A DNA stretch of 64,000 nt from Candidatus Eiseniibacteriota bacterium (lineage in GTDB: Bacteria > Eisenbacteria > RBG-16-71-46), in the NCBI GenBank assembly GCA_016710095.1, contig JADJLL010000004.1:140876-204875 (forward strand), given 5' to 3'. The notes under the pieces were generated by a model. The model was not told where the DNA came from and ran no database searches. It saw only the letters and a list, made by a program, of their open reading frames with translations. Position numbers and translations under genes: made by a program. Numbering within the stretch: position 1 is the stretch's first letter; each line of letters starts with the position of its first letter. Below, piece after piece: positions 29,801 through 37,624 of the stretch.

Positions 29801-30166
29801 GTCGTGGACGCGGCGCGCCAGCAGGTGGTGGGCGTGAGCGCCGCACCGTTCACGATCGTTCCGGCTTCGGCGCTCGGCGTCGAGGACGGCGCGGCCGCGC
29901 GCTTCGGCGTGCGCGCCGTGTGGCCGAACCCCGCACGCGGCGCGGTCACGGTGACGTTCGCGCTGCCGCTCGGCGGCTCGCACGCCACGCTCGAACTGAT
30001 CGATCTCGCGGGACGCCGCGTCGCCGTGCGCGACCTGTCGGCGCTCGGCGCCGGCGTGCACGCCGTGACGCTGGCCGAGGGCGCGTCGTTGCGCCCCGGC
30101 ATGTACGTCGTGCGTCTTGCACGGCCGGGCGAGGTGAGCGCCTCGAAGGTCGCGATCCTGCGCTAG
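26897..30166 (+). CDS. Secreted metzincin metalloprotease with FG-GAP repeats and C-terminal sorting domain
   Basis: A 1089-residue protein beginning four bases after the previous gene. The signal peptide ends at VAHAAS (~27). A propeptide-like region precedes the catalytic domain at about residues 215-455. The zinc motif HELGHNFGSYH (H359, E360, H363, H369) is the full HExxHxxGxxH of metzincins, and the Met-turn IMSYC (M412) follows at the expected distance; the closest type is the reprolysin/M12B group. Residues ~455-540 resemble a fibronectin type III domain (RVSWASGGSSSVLGYSVYRS). Residues 554-895 hold FG-GAP/VCBS propeller repeats (DFDHDGDADLAVANNGATTV, DLDLDGNVDLLVG). The C-terminus is a FlgD-Ig sorting domain (VWPNPARGAVTVTFALPLGG, GMYVVRLARPGEVSASKVAI). 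It likely digests extracellular protein after type IX-like export. Confidence 0.88.
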   Translation: MKSRRLLVSLSLLALALSSLTAVAHAASPFVRAALPVRTADAALATGLVPQRESVAYLSVDEAALAEFRSGDGGTLELPAPDGTTLTLNLTRVEVLAPGATVTFTDDAGPHTMTPDVVCFRGTIAGEAGGWAALTLTADGALGVIESHGEQLQLAPVAASIAGGRALHSLAPATNLASAASTLTCGVNESTEAVLDPAGPQPRLPRAATPHGVTIDAVRKTFNIAVDCDYEMYTTFSSNLTNATAYVVSLMNVVSLIYERDLEATLNVSYLNFWTTISDPYTQATTSPQLSEFRNYWTANRGGVSRSLATLLSARPLGGGIAYIDQLCSGSLGYSVSAIDAAYSYPTNTSTWDASVVAHELGHNFGSYHTHSCNWQALGYVATNALLDSCQTSEEGCLTPTLHVPPDKGTIMSYCHLLAGGQANIRLDFHPICIDYMRARIDVAACPGTPAPQPPRTPSIAAIPAGARVSWASGGSSSVLGYSVYRSRTMLDAAPQYRGFTPGLTWDDAELGTFYYKVRTVRAADSSGFSAEVKLNLCPLATSPNLSTGSAPIATVTADFDHDGDADLAVANNGATTVSVLRGNGNGTFAAGIAYTAAGTPTCLAVSDLDLDGNVDLLVGTALDSALWVLRGNGDGTFAAGVRTPLNAQPSGIAIADFDEDGANDLVVAGYLGGLLTLRGHLTAGVPDGTFEAPVTVPVSAQTRQVIVGDFNEDGIWDLATTASGLKVLLGQGTGGVGNGTFGAAASYNAGGTPWDLASADFNLDGIADLAVANSGASSVSMFLGAGSAGVGNGTFPISGTSVSVNANPRGVVVADWNGDGVPDLAVANSSTTAKTMSMLTGKGDGTFNAPVTSAANTKAWAIALGDFNGDAGPDLAVLNNGTNTATVWRSGCTGNAIVAVSSPVGGETWIATQQRTITWSLTPSVTLVHVELSRDGGTTWQRLATNVPGTSWTWTVAGVASSNALVRVVDAARQQVVGVSAAPFTIVPASALGVEDGAAARFGVRAVWPNPARGAVTVTFALPLGGSHATLELIDLAGRRVAVRDLSALGAGVHAVTLAEGASLRPGMYVVRLARPGEVSASKVAILR

Positions 30167-30184
30167 GCAAATGGCGGTCACGAG

Positions 30185-30215
30185 GCGGCGTCGGGAGATT
30201 CCCTCCCGGCGCCGC
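30185..30215 (+). terminator. Terminator hairpin after the metalloprotease gene
   Basis: A 13-base stem (30185-30197 with 30203-30215, one G-U pair) with a five-base loop, followed by TTCTGGCTT. It sits 19 bases after the stop. Confidence 0.65.
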
Positions 30216-30284
30216 TTCTGGCTTCCGGCTTGCAGCCCCTGACCCTCGGACGAGTGTGGCTTTTGCTCTCGACGAGGGGATCGC

Positions 30285-32978
30285 ATGACTTTGCGCTGGG
30301 CACGCGGCATGGCCACCGGCCTGCTCACGGCGGCACTCCTGGTGCTGGCCGGATTCGGCGGCGTCGCGCGAGCCGCAGCACCGGCGACGCCCGCGCACGA
30401 CCCCGAGTCGCTCACGCGCCGCGCCGACTATCGCCGGCTGCAGATCGAGATGCTGCGGCTGGGGCCCATGCACAAGCTGCGCGCGGCGCAGGAGCGCGAG
30501 CGTGCGGCCAAGCGGCGTCCCGCGCACGCGTCGGCGCACAAGCCCGGTGCGCGCGCCACGGCCGTCACGCCCGACGATCTTCCCGCGCAGCCGCCGCGTT
30601 CGCCGTGGCTCACGCCGCTGTCGGCGCAGGCCGCGGCGGCGATTCCCGCCAACGCGCGCTGCAACGATCCGTCCGCCGACGGCGCGACCGCCGCGCAGTC
30701 GGAGACCGCGGTCGCCGCGCTCGGCGCGAACGTCGTGGTCGCGTGGAACGACGGACAGGGCTTCAACGCGACGCCGTACGGCGAAGGCCAGGGCTTCGGC
30801 TGGTCGGCCGACGGTGGCGCGACGTTCACCGACGGCGGCGCGATTCCGCATCCGGCCGCGTACCCGTCGTGGATCTGGACGAGCGATCCGGTGCTCGCGG
30901 TGAACGAGAAGACGGGCGATTTCTGGTACTGCGGACTCGCGAGTCCCGGCGGCGAGAACGGCACGACCAACGCGATCGCCGTCGCGCGCGGGCGCTTCAC
31001 GAACGGCGCGTTCGCGTTCGACAGCACGTTCGTCGTGCGGGTCGCGACCAGCTCGAGCGTCTTCCTCGACAAGCAGTGGCTCGCGGTGGACTCGCTCTCC
31101 GGCAACCTCTACGTGAGCAACACGACGTTCACGACGAGCGGCGACCAGATCGACGCGTACCGCTCGACCGACGGCGGCCGCACGTGGGGCGCGTCCGCGA
31201 CGCTGTCGTCCGCGACGGACGCCGGGCTCGTGCAGGGCTCGCGCATCGCCGTGGGCCCGAACGGCGAGGTGCACGCGGTCTGGTCCGCGCTCGAAACGAG
31301 CGCCTCCATCGACACCGACCACTTCCGCTACCGGCGTTCGACCAACCTCGGCGCGAGCTTCGGCCCCGAAGTCACGTGCGTGAATCACATCTCGAACTTC
31401 GGCACCGGCGCGCCGGGCTTCAATCGCAACCGCGGGATCACGTTCCCCGGCATCGCCGTCGACCGCACGCGCGGCACGCACCGCGGCCGCGTCTACCTGT
31501 CGTGGAACGAGAGCTACGACTGGCTCGACGATCCGTTCCCGGCGACCACGACCGCGGGCATCGGGCGAACGGAAGTCGAGAGCAACGGCACCGCCGCGAC
31601 CGCGACGGCCGCGACGCTCGGGCAGGTGCTGCGCGGCACGCTCGCGACCACCGCGGGCACGCGCGACCAGGACTGGTTCGCGATCCCGCTCACCGCCGGA
31701 CAGCACGTGATCGTGTACGCGGACTCGTTCACCGCGACGCGGGCGTTCACGCTGCGGCTGTTCGCGCCCGCGCCCGACGGCGCGCAGATGCTCGCGTACG
31801 GCGGCAAGACCGACAGCACGGCGGCGACGATCACGAGCGTCACGTGGACGTACACCGCGCCCGTGAGCGGCACCTACTACCTGCGCGTCGCGGCGGCGTC
31901 GTGGCGCAGCATGGGCTATCGCGTGCGCACGGTGGCCGGCGCGCGCGGCGCCGAGCGCGGCCGCGACCAGCGCGACGCGTTCGTCACGTGGTCGGACGAC
32001 GGCACGGCGTGGGCGACGCCATCACGCGTGAACGACGGCGCGATCGGCTACGACGACTACCTGCCCGAGGTCGCGGTCGGCGGCGACGGCTTGCCGTACG
32101 TGGCCACGTACGACTTCCGCGACGACACGTACGGCTCGCGCGCGAACCTCTACCTGTCGCGCTCGGCCGACGGCGGCGCCACGTGGGCGAGCGGCGCGCG
32201 CTTGAGCAGCACGAGCACGAACTTCACGACCGCCGTCACCAACATGGCGCCCAACATGGGCGACTACCTCGCGCTCGGCAGCGGCGGCGCGGGCGTGTTC
32301 GCCGCGTGGGCGGACGGCCGCAACGCGAACATCGACGTGTACGCCGCAGGCGTGCCCACCGGCGCGGCGATCGCGACCGGCCCCGCGGACACCACGATGA
32401 GCGCGGCCGGCGCGGCGGACTTCGGCTGGTCGTTCGCGAACGCGAACACGCAGTTCGGCGGCGCTTACACCGCGCACTTCACGAGCGAGCGAGCGTGGAC
32501 GATGCCCGCCGACGCGGTCGTACCCGTGCCCGCGGGCGGCGCCGCCTGGCGCGCGATCACGGTCGCGGTCCCCGACTCGGCGGCCTCCGGCACGAACCGC
32601 GTGTGCGTCACGCTCACCGGCCCGGGCGGCGTGGTCGTCGGGCAGGACTGCTTCGCGATCGCCGTGCTCGCCGGGCAGCTCGGCGTGGAAGACGGCGCGC
32701 TCGCGTTCACGCTCGGCACGAGCACGCCCAACCCGGCGCGCGGTCACGCGGGCATCGCGTGGTCGCTCCCGCGCGGCGGGCACACGCGGCTCGCGGTGTA
32801 CGACCTCTCGGGCGCGCGCGTGCGCACGCTCGTGGACGGCGCCGCCGCCGCGGGCCGCAACGTGACGTGGTGGGACGGCCGCGACGACGGCGGCCGCGCC
32901 GTGCACGCCGGCGCGTACTTCTGGTCGCTCGAGTTCGACAGCCGCCGCCTGTCGCGCCGCATGGTGCTCGTGCGCTGA
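30285..32978 (+). CDS. Secreted BNR/PPC protein with C-terminal sorting domain
   Basis: An 897-residue paralogue of the gene at 24290, intact here. The ATG at 30285 follows GAGGGGATCGC. The signal peptide ends at ARAAA (~31). A basic helical stretch (MHKLRAAQERERAAKRRPAH) precedes a sialidase-like propeller region (TAVAALGANVVVAWNDGQGF, WSADGGATFTDGGAI, STDGGRTWGASATL). A PPC-like beta domain lies at about 440-550 (LRGTLATTAGTRDQDWFAIP, YTAPVSGTYYLRV). More BNR-like strands follow (SRSADGGATWASGARLSST), and a FlgD-Ig sorting domain ends the protein (TPNPARGHAGIAWSLPRGG, WWDGRDDGGRAVHAGAYFWS, RRMVLVR). Asp-box repeats are often used for binding, so sialidase activity cannot be claimed. The two paralogues flank the metalloprotease and may act with it. 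Confidence 0.82.
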   Translation: MTLRWARGMATGLLTAALLVLAGFGGVARAAAPATPAHDPESLTRRADYRRLQIEMLRLGPMHKLRAAQERERAAKRRPAHASAHKPGARATAVTPDDLPAQPPRSPWLTPLSAQAAAAIPANARCNDPSADGATAAQSETAVAALGANVVVAWNDGQGFNATPYGEGQGFGWSADGGATFTDGGAIPHPAAYPSWIWTSDPVLAVNEKTGDFWYCGLASPGGENGTTNAIAVARGRFTNGAFAFDSTFVVRVATSSSVFLDKQWLAVDSLSGNLYVSNTTFTTSGDQIDAYRSTDGGRTWGASATLSSATDAGLVQGSRIAVGPNGEVHAVWSALETSASIDTDHFRYRRSTNLGASFGPEVTCVNHISNFGTGAPGFNRNRGITFPGIAVDRTRGTHRGRVYLSWNESYDWLDDPFPATTTAGIGRTEVESNGTAATATAATLGQVLRGTLATTAGTRDQDWFAIPLTAGQHVIVYADSFTATRAFTLRLFAPAPDGAQMLAYGGKTDSTAATITSVTWTYTAPVSGTYYLRVAAASWRSMGYRVRTVAGARGAERGRDQRDAFVTWSDDGTAWATPSRVNDGAIGYDDYLPEVAVGGDGLPYVATYDFRDDTYGSRANLYLSRSADGGATWASGARLSSTSTNFTTAVTNMAPNMGDYLALGSGGAGVFAAWADGRNANIDVYAAGVPTGAAIATGPADTTMSAAGAADFGWSFANANTQFGGAYTAHFTSERAWTMPADAVVPVPAGGAAWRAITVAVPDSAASGTNRVCVTLTGPGGVVVGQDCFAIAVLAGQLGVEDGALAFTLGTSTPNPARGHAGIAWSLPRGGHTRLAVYDLSGARVRTLVDGAAAAGRNVTWWDGRDDGGRAVHAGAYFWSLEFDSRRLSRRMVLVR

Positions 32979-33126
32979 AGTCCCCGGGCGCGATCCGGCG
33001 TTCGCCGTTCGCCGCTCTCCGTCCTCCACTCGCCGAAAGCCGCTGGCATGCCCGGCGCCGCTCGTCGAGAGTGCCCCCGTCACGCCGCACGACGAGCCCG
33101 CTCTCGACCGAACGGAGGAAGGCCCC

Positions 33127-33726
33127 ATGCACGCGACTCACGCCGCAACGATCTCGCCGGCTTCGCCGGTCCAGGCCCGCACGCTCGACGAACAGCGCGA
33201 GGAGTACGCGCGCAGCCGCTTCCTCGCCATGCCGCTCGCGGGCGCGATCGCCTGGACGGCCGTCGGCGTCGCGGGACTGTTCCTGAAGCCGGAGATGGCG
33301 GCGCTCGCGCTGTTCGTGGCGACGGGGACGATCGTCTACCTCGGCATGTTCCTTTCGAACTTCACGGGCGAGCGGTTCCTCGACCGGAACAAGCCGAAGA
33401 ACGCGTTCGACGGACTGTTCTTCCACACCGTCGCGATGTCGCTGCTCGTGTACGCGCTCGCGATCCCGTTCTACATGACCGAGGTCACGTCGCTGCCGCT
33501 CGGCGTGGGCGTCCTGACCGGGCTCATGTGGCTGCCGCTGTCGTGGGTGATCCGGCATCCGTCCGGCGTCTTCCACGCGGTCGTGCGCACCGTGGCGTGC
33601 GTGGCGCTGTGGTTCGCGCTCCCGGAGCAGCGCTTCGTCGCGATCCCGTTCGCGATCGTGGCGGTCTACGCCGTGACGATCGTGTGGCTCGAGGCGCGCT
33701 GGCGGGCGCTGCGCGCGAACGCCTGA
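33127..33726 (+). CDS. Integral membrane protein, DUF7010-like
   Basis: A 199-residue protein; the ATG at 33127 follows CGGAGGAAGG. The cytoplasmic N-terminus contains TLDEQREEYARSRFLAMPLA. Six hydrophobic segments follow, including AWTAVGVAGLFL, MAALALFVATGTIVYLGMFL, VAMSLLVYALAIPFYM, GVGVLTGLMWLPLSWVI, VVRTVACVALWFAL and IPFAIVAVYAVTIVWL. The spacing and the N-terminal motif recall the uncharacterised DUF7010 family, but I hold this loosely. It has its own terminator and no functional neighbours. Confidence 0.65.
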   Translation: MHATHAATISPASPVQARTLDEQREEYARSRFLAMPLAGAIAWTAVGVAGLFLKPEMAALALFVATGTIVYLGMFLSNFTGERFLDRNKPKNAFDGLFFHTVAMSLLVYALAIPFYMTEVTSLPLGVGVLTGLMWLPLSWVIRHPSGVFHAVVRTVACVALWFALPEQRFVAIPFAIVAVYAVTIVWLEARWRALRANA

Positions 33727-33756
33727 GCCGCGCGCGCCGCGCCGGCACTCACACGA

Positions 33757-33787
33757 ACGGCCGCCCCCGGAGTCCGGGAGCGGCCGT
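33757..33787. terminator. Bidirectional terminator between convergent genes
   Basis: ACGGCCGCCCCCGG (33757-33770), loop AGT, CCGGGAGCGGCCGT (33774-33787): 14 pairs with one mismatch. It lies between the membrane-protein stop at 33726 and the minus-strand stop at 33806. Confidence 0.7.
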
Positions 33788-33805
33788 CGTGCGTTCGGGA
33801 AACCG

Positions 33806-35791
33806 TCAGTCGAGCAGCGTGAGCTTGCGGCGATGCGTGACGCCGGCCTGCTCGAGCGTCACGAAGTAGAGACCCGCGGGCCGCTCGCCGCGCGACCACG
33901 ACACGCTGCGCACGCCACCGCCCTCGAGCGTGCGCGACTCGACGAGCCGCCCGCCCACGTCGTGCACGCGCAGGCGCGCCGGCGCGCCGGAGGCGAGCGT
34001 GCATTCGATCAGCACCGCGCCGCGCGCGGGATTGCCCTGCGCGAACCGCAGCGCCGTCACCGCCGCGCCCGGCACCTGCACCCACGCGGCTTCGCCGTGG
34101 CCGCCGCTCGCGAAGACGGGGCGATAGGCGACCTGCGTGCCCGCCACCGCCTGCTCGTCCACGAAGCGGAACTGGCCGGAGGCGAACTCGACCGCGTCGC
34201 CGACCGCGTCCCACGCCACGCCGTCCACGCTACGCTCGACGCTCACCGCGTGCTCGCCTTCGATCGTCCATTCGACCGTCACGCGCCCGGCGCCGGCCTC
34301 GATGAGGCGCAGCGAGGACAGCGCGGGCACGGCGCCCGTCGTCTGGATCTTGGCGGCGTAGATGCCCGCGGTCCCCGAGCGCTGGTCGTCCCACACGACG
34401 ATCGCGTCGGTGCCCGTGGAGGCCACCATGCCGCGGCTGAACTGGGCGCCGGCGACCGTGCAGACGGCGTTGCCGGTGAAACTCGACCAGCCCGAAGAGA
34501 CCACGAAGCCCTGCGAGAACTGCACGGCACGGATGTCGCCGTCGCCCGTCGTCGAGCCGAACGCGGCGCGGTAGTTGCCGTCCGACATGCGCAGCAGCTG
34601 CACGCCGCTGCCGACGCTGTCCGTCACCATCGGGTTCGTGGTGTAGCCCGAGCCCGTGCGCGTGCCGCTCGCGTCGTAGCGCGTCGCGTAGAGCTTCGGC
34701 TGGCCGCCACCGGTCACCGCGCGCAGGTCGCGCCACGCCATCATCACGCCGCCCGAGCCGTCCGGCACGATCTGCGGCGCTTCGCAGTCACCCACGACGG
34801 TCGCGACGTCCACCGTCATCCACCAGTTGCCCGTGCCCTCGTACGCGCCCGTCGAGTCGAACATGCACGCGCGGATGTCGGAGTCGCCACCGCCGCGATA
34901 CTCGTCGATGAACGCGCAGGCCACCTTGCCCGGGGCCGCGAGCGCCATCGCGCAGGCGACCTTGTCGCCGCCGCTCGTGCTGCCGACTTCGACACCCTTG
35001 TAGAACGGGCCCCAGCTCCAGTTCGGATCGAGCACGCCGTTGCGGTTGATGCGCTTCGCGTACGTGATGACGTTCGTCGCGTTGTCCGCCTGGAACGTGA
35101 CCACGTAGCTTCCGAGTCCGTCCGCGATGATCTGGGGTTCGTCCGAGAAGTAGTAGCTCGAGACCCAGTGGCCGGACGACGACCAGTTCGCCGACACCGT
35201 GCCGGCCGCGTCGTAGCGGATGGCCTTCACGCCGGAGTAGCTGAAGTTGGCGTAGTACGCCACGTAGGCGACGACCACGCCGCCCGCGCCGTCGGAGACC
35301 ATCTTCGGACCGTACGCCCAGCACGCGGCTTCGGTGTCGATCACCCGTCCGCCCTGCGACCAGCCCGACGCGTACGAGCCGTTCGAGTTCACGCGCGTGA
35401 GATACACGTGCGACTCGACGCCGTTCGTGCGGAAGTCGGTCCACGCGACGTACACGCCGCCGGAGCCGTCCGGAACCAGCTCGGGGATGTACTGCACGCC
35501 GGCCAGCCCCGTGACCGACATGCCGGCCTCGGGCCAGCCGCTCGCGCGATCGCCGTTCACGTCGTAGTGCTGGAGGAAGATCTCGAAGTCCGGGGTGCCC
35601 CAGTTCGCCCAGGTGACGTACACGCCGCCCGAACCATCGGTCACCGCCGACGTGGCGTTGGGCGACAGCCCCGCCGAGGCCAGCAGGATGCCGTTGACGG
35701 CCCAGCTCTGCGCGCTGGTCGGCGCGGGGAAGAGAAGCGCGGCGCCGACGACGCACGCGGCGAAGAAAGACGAGTACCCAGAGCGGCCCAT
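33806..35791 (-). CDS. Secreted repeat protein with C-terminal sorting domain
   Basis: A 661-residue protein. The signal peptide is MGRSGYSSFFAACVVGAALL through PTSAQS. The body is a set of ~50-residue repeats with the phrase DGSGGVYVTWAN / DGSGGVYVAWTDFR / DGAGGVVVAYV / DGSGGVMMAWRDLR, alternating with RYDASGTRTGSG-like strands. These are consistent with a beta-propeller related to BNR/NHL folds. A short Ig-like segment (RVTVEWTIEGEHAVSVERSV) precedes the FlgD-Ig sorting domain at the C-terminus (GNPARGAVLIECTLASGAPA, HDVGGRLVESRTLEGGGV, GLYFVTLEQAGVTHRRKLTL). It probably reaches the cell surface like the other sorted proteins here. No catalytic motif is seen. It is transcribed away from argR. 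Confidence 0.8.
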   Translation of the reverse strand: MGRSGYSSFFAACVVGAALLFPAPTSAQSWAVNGILLASAGLSPNATSAVTDGSGGVYVTWANWGTPDFEIFLQHYDVNGDRASGWPEAGMSVTGLAGVQYIPELVPDGSGGVYVAWTDFRTNGVESHVYLTRVNSNGSYASGWSQGGRVIDTEAACWAYGPKMVSDGAGGVVVAYVAYYANFSYSGVKAIRYDAAGTVSANWSSSGHWVSSYYFSDEPQIIADGLGSYVVTFQADNATNVITYAKRINRNGVLDPNWSWGPFYKGVEVGSTSGGDKVACAMALAAPGKVACAFIDEYRGGGDSDIRACMFDSTGAYEGTGNWWMTVDVATVVGDCEAPQIVPDGSGGVMMAWRDLRAVTGGGQPKLYATRYDASGTRTGSGYTTNPMVTDSVGSGVQLLRMSDGNYRAAFGSTTGDGDIRAVQFSQGFVVSSGWSSFTGNAVCTVAGAQFSRGMVASTGTDAIVVWDDQRSGTAGIYAAKIQTTGAVPALSSLRLIEAGAGRVTVEWTIEGEHAVSVERSVDGVAWDAVGDAVEFASGQFRFVDEQAVAGTQVAYRPVFASGGHGEAAWVQVPGAAVTALRFAQGNPARGAVLIECTLASGAPARLRVHDVGGRLVESRTLEGGGVRSVSWSRGERPAGLYFVTLEQAGVTHRRKLTLLD

Positions 35792-36025
35792 GCGAAACCT
35801 CGTCCGAGGGGAACTTCATGGGCACACCGCGCCCTCGGTGGCGCCGGCATGCCGGTTGATGACCGGTCTTGTATCGGTGCCTGCCGCGAAATCTTCAGAG
35901 GGCATTCTCAACTGACGGCAACTGGGGTCCCGGCCACGCCTCCCGGGCACGGCCACGCCCGCCCGCCGGGGCCGGCCCGGGGAAAATCACGCCGGGCCAT
36001 GAAACCCCTTGCGCCGGCGGGCGAA

Positions 36026-36059
36026 TGGTTGTTTATTCACCCACCCGCATAAGTATTCA
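36026..36059 (+). promoter_or_regulatory. Tandem ARG boxes (ArgR operator)
   Basis: Two 14-base sites match the ArgR half-palindrome consensus TGNATWWWWATNCA at 12 of 14 positions each: TGGTTGTTTATTCA at 36026-36039 and CGCATAAGTATTCA at 36046-36059. Their starts are 20 bases apart, about two helical turns, the arrangement that binds one ArgR hexamer in E. coli. They stand 25 bases before the argR start in an AT-rich island within very GC-rich DNA. Repression of the whole operon by arginine-bound ArgR is the likely consequence. Confidence 0.75.
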
Positions 36060-36083
36060 GTCGTTCCGGAGGCACGCCGATCC

Positions 36084-36557
36084 ATGTCCCGTACCCGCAG
36101 GCTCACCGCCCTCACGCAGATGCTCGCCGGCAAGCGCTACTCCAGCCAGGAAGAACTGGCCTCGGCGCTCGGCCGCAACGGCATCGAGGTCACGCAGGCG
36201 ACGTTGTCTCGCGACCTGCGCAGTCTCGGAGTGGCCAAGCGCGCGGGCGCGGACGGATCGACCTGGTACGAACTGCCGGGACCGGCGGGCGAATCGCTCG
36301 ACCGCAGCCGGCAGATGCTGGACCTGAAGGTGTTCGTCAACGAAACGCGGCTCGCGCAGAACCTCGCGGTGGTGAAGACCCCGCCGGGCCACGCCAGCGC
36401 CGTCGCTCGCGCGATCGACATGCTCGAGTTCGAAGGACTCGTCGGCTCCGTGGCCGGCGACGACACGGTCCTCTGCGTGCTGCACGACACGGCGACCGCC
36501 AAGCGCTTCAAGCGTCATCTCGATTCCATCGCCCAGACCACAGGAGGTGCCCAGTGA
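36084..36557 (+). CDS. argR: Arginine repressor ArgR
   Basis: A 157-residue repressor, normal length for the family. The ATG at 36084 is preferred because CCGGAGG lies 12 bases upstream; the frame open from 36009 runs through the operator. Residues ~1-70 are the winged helix (LTALTQMLAGKRYSSQEELA, VTQATLSRDLRSLGVAK, where SRDL belongs to the DNA-contacting helix). Residues ~80-150 are the arginine-binding hexamerisation domain (QNLAVVKTPPGHASAVARAI, VAGDDTVLCV with the GDDT arginine contacts). It heads the biosynthetic operon and overlaps argC by four bases (GTGA). With two ARG boxes just upstream it should repress itself and the six genes behind it. Confidence 0.93.
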   Translation: MSRTRRLTALTQMLAGKRYSSQEELASALGRNGIEVTQATLSRDLRSLGVAKRAGADGSTWYELPGPAGESLDRSRQMLDLKVFVNETRLAQNLAVVKTPPGHASAVARAIDMLEFEGLVGSVAGDDTVLCVLHDTATAKRFKRHLDSIAQTTGGAQ

Positions 36558-37624
36558 CCGCTCCCGCCATCCCTTCAGCCGCCCCCGTCGTCACCGACGC
36601 CCGCGGCCGACGAGTCGCTCGGGTCGCCGTCCTCGGCGCCAGCGGCTACTCCGGCCAGGAGTTCATCCGCCTCGCCCTGCAGCACGACGGCGTCCAGATC
36701 GCCGCTCTCGTGTCGCGCGAGCACGCCGGCCGTCCGGCCGCCGAGCTCATGCCGGGCGTGGACGCGCGCGCCGCGGCCCTGCCCGCGCCGGTCACGCCGG
36801 ACGCGCTGCCCGCGCTGTTCGAGGAAGGCGCGTTCGACACGCTCGTCGCCTGCCTGCCGCACGGCGCGTTCAAGGACTACTGCGCGGTGCACGGCGAGTG
36901 GATCTCGAAGCTCGCGCGCGTGATCGACCTGTCGAGCGACCACCGCGACGGCGCCGACGGCTACGTCTACGGCCTGCCCGAGGCGTTCCGCGACCAGATC
37001 TCGACCGCCACGCGCATCGCCAACCCCGGCTGCTACCCGACCGCCGCGACGCTCGCGCTGCTGCCCGCGCTCGAAGCCGGATGGCTCGGCGGGCCGGTCA
37101 GCGTCACCGCGCTCTCGGGCGTCTCGGGCGCGGGCCGCAAGCCGGCGCTCCGCACGTCGTTCGTCGAGCTCGACGGCGGCGCCGCGATCTACAAGGCCGG
37201 CGAAGTGCACCAGCACGTGCCGGAGATGGCGCGCAACTTCGCGAAGCTGTCGAACGGTTCCGCGATGGTTTCCTTCGTGCCGCAGCTCACGCCGATGGCG
37301 CGCGGCATCCTGCTCACCGCGACCGTTTCGCTGACGCGCACGATCTCGCCCGAGGAAGCGCACGAGGCGTACGTGAAGCGCTACGCCAACGAGACGTTCG
37401 TGCGCGTGCTGCCGCAGGGCGAGTGGCCCGAGACGCGCGCGGTGCGCAACTCGAACCGCTGCGACGTGACGGTCACCACCGTGCACGACGGCCGCACGCT
37501 GCTCGCGACGACGGCGATCGACAACCTCGTGAAGGGCGCCGCCGGCCAGGCTCTGCAGAACCTCAACGTGCTGCTCGGCTGGCCCGAGGCGTGGGGCCTC
37601 CCGGTCCACGGCAACCCGTGGTGA
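36554..37624 (+). CDS. argC: N-acetyl-gamma-glutamyl-phosphate reductase ArgC
   Basis: A 356-residue NADPH-dependent reductase for the third step of arginine synthesis, converting N-acetylglutamyl phosphate to the semialdehyde. It starts at the GTG inside the argR stop, with AGGAGG at 36542-36547. The nucleotide-binding motif VAVLGASGYSGQEFIRL lies at about residues 24-40. The catalytic cysteine is C160 in ANPGCYPTAA. The partner region SGVSGAGRKP follows, and the HQHVPEM segment belongs to the substrate site. The length is slightly over the usual ~345 because of an N-terminal extension of about 20 residues. It overlaps argB by four bases. Confidence 0.95.
   Translation: MTAPAIPSAAPVVTDARGRRVARVAVLGASGYSGQEFIRLALQHDGVQIAALVSREHAGRPAAELMPGVDARAAALPAPVTPDALPALFEEGAFDTLVACLPHGAFKDYCAVHGEWISKLARVIDLSSDHRDGADGYVYGLPEAFRDQISTATRIANPGCYPTAATLALLPALEAGWLGGPVSVTALSGVSGAGRKPALRTSFVELDGGAAIYKAGEVHQHVPEMARNFAKLSNGSAMVSFVPQLTPMARGILLTATVSLTRTISPEEAHEAYVKRYANETFVRVLPQGEWPETRAVRNSNRCDVTVTTVHDGRTLLATTAIDNLVKGAAGQALQNLNVLLGWPEAWGLPVHGNPW

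Noticed and set aside
24290..32978. Assigning the BNR proteins as active sialidases.
   Set aside because: Asp-box repeats are visible, but no catalytic Arg triad, Tyr/Glu pair or FRIP motif can be identified.
36009..36083. An upstream TTG start for argR at 36009.
   Set aside because: It would make the operator part of the coding region and has no ribosome-binding site; the ATG at 36084 has CCGGAGG and gives the normal family length.
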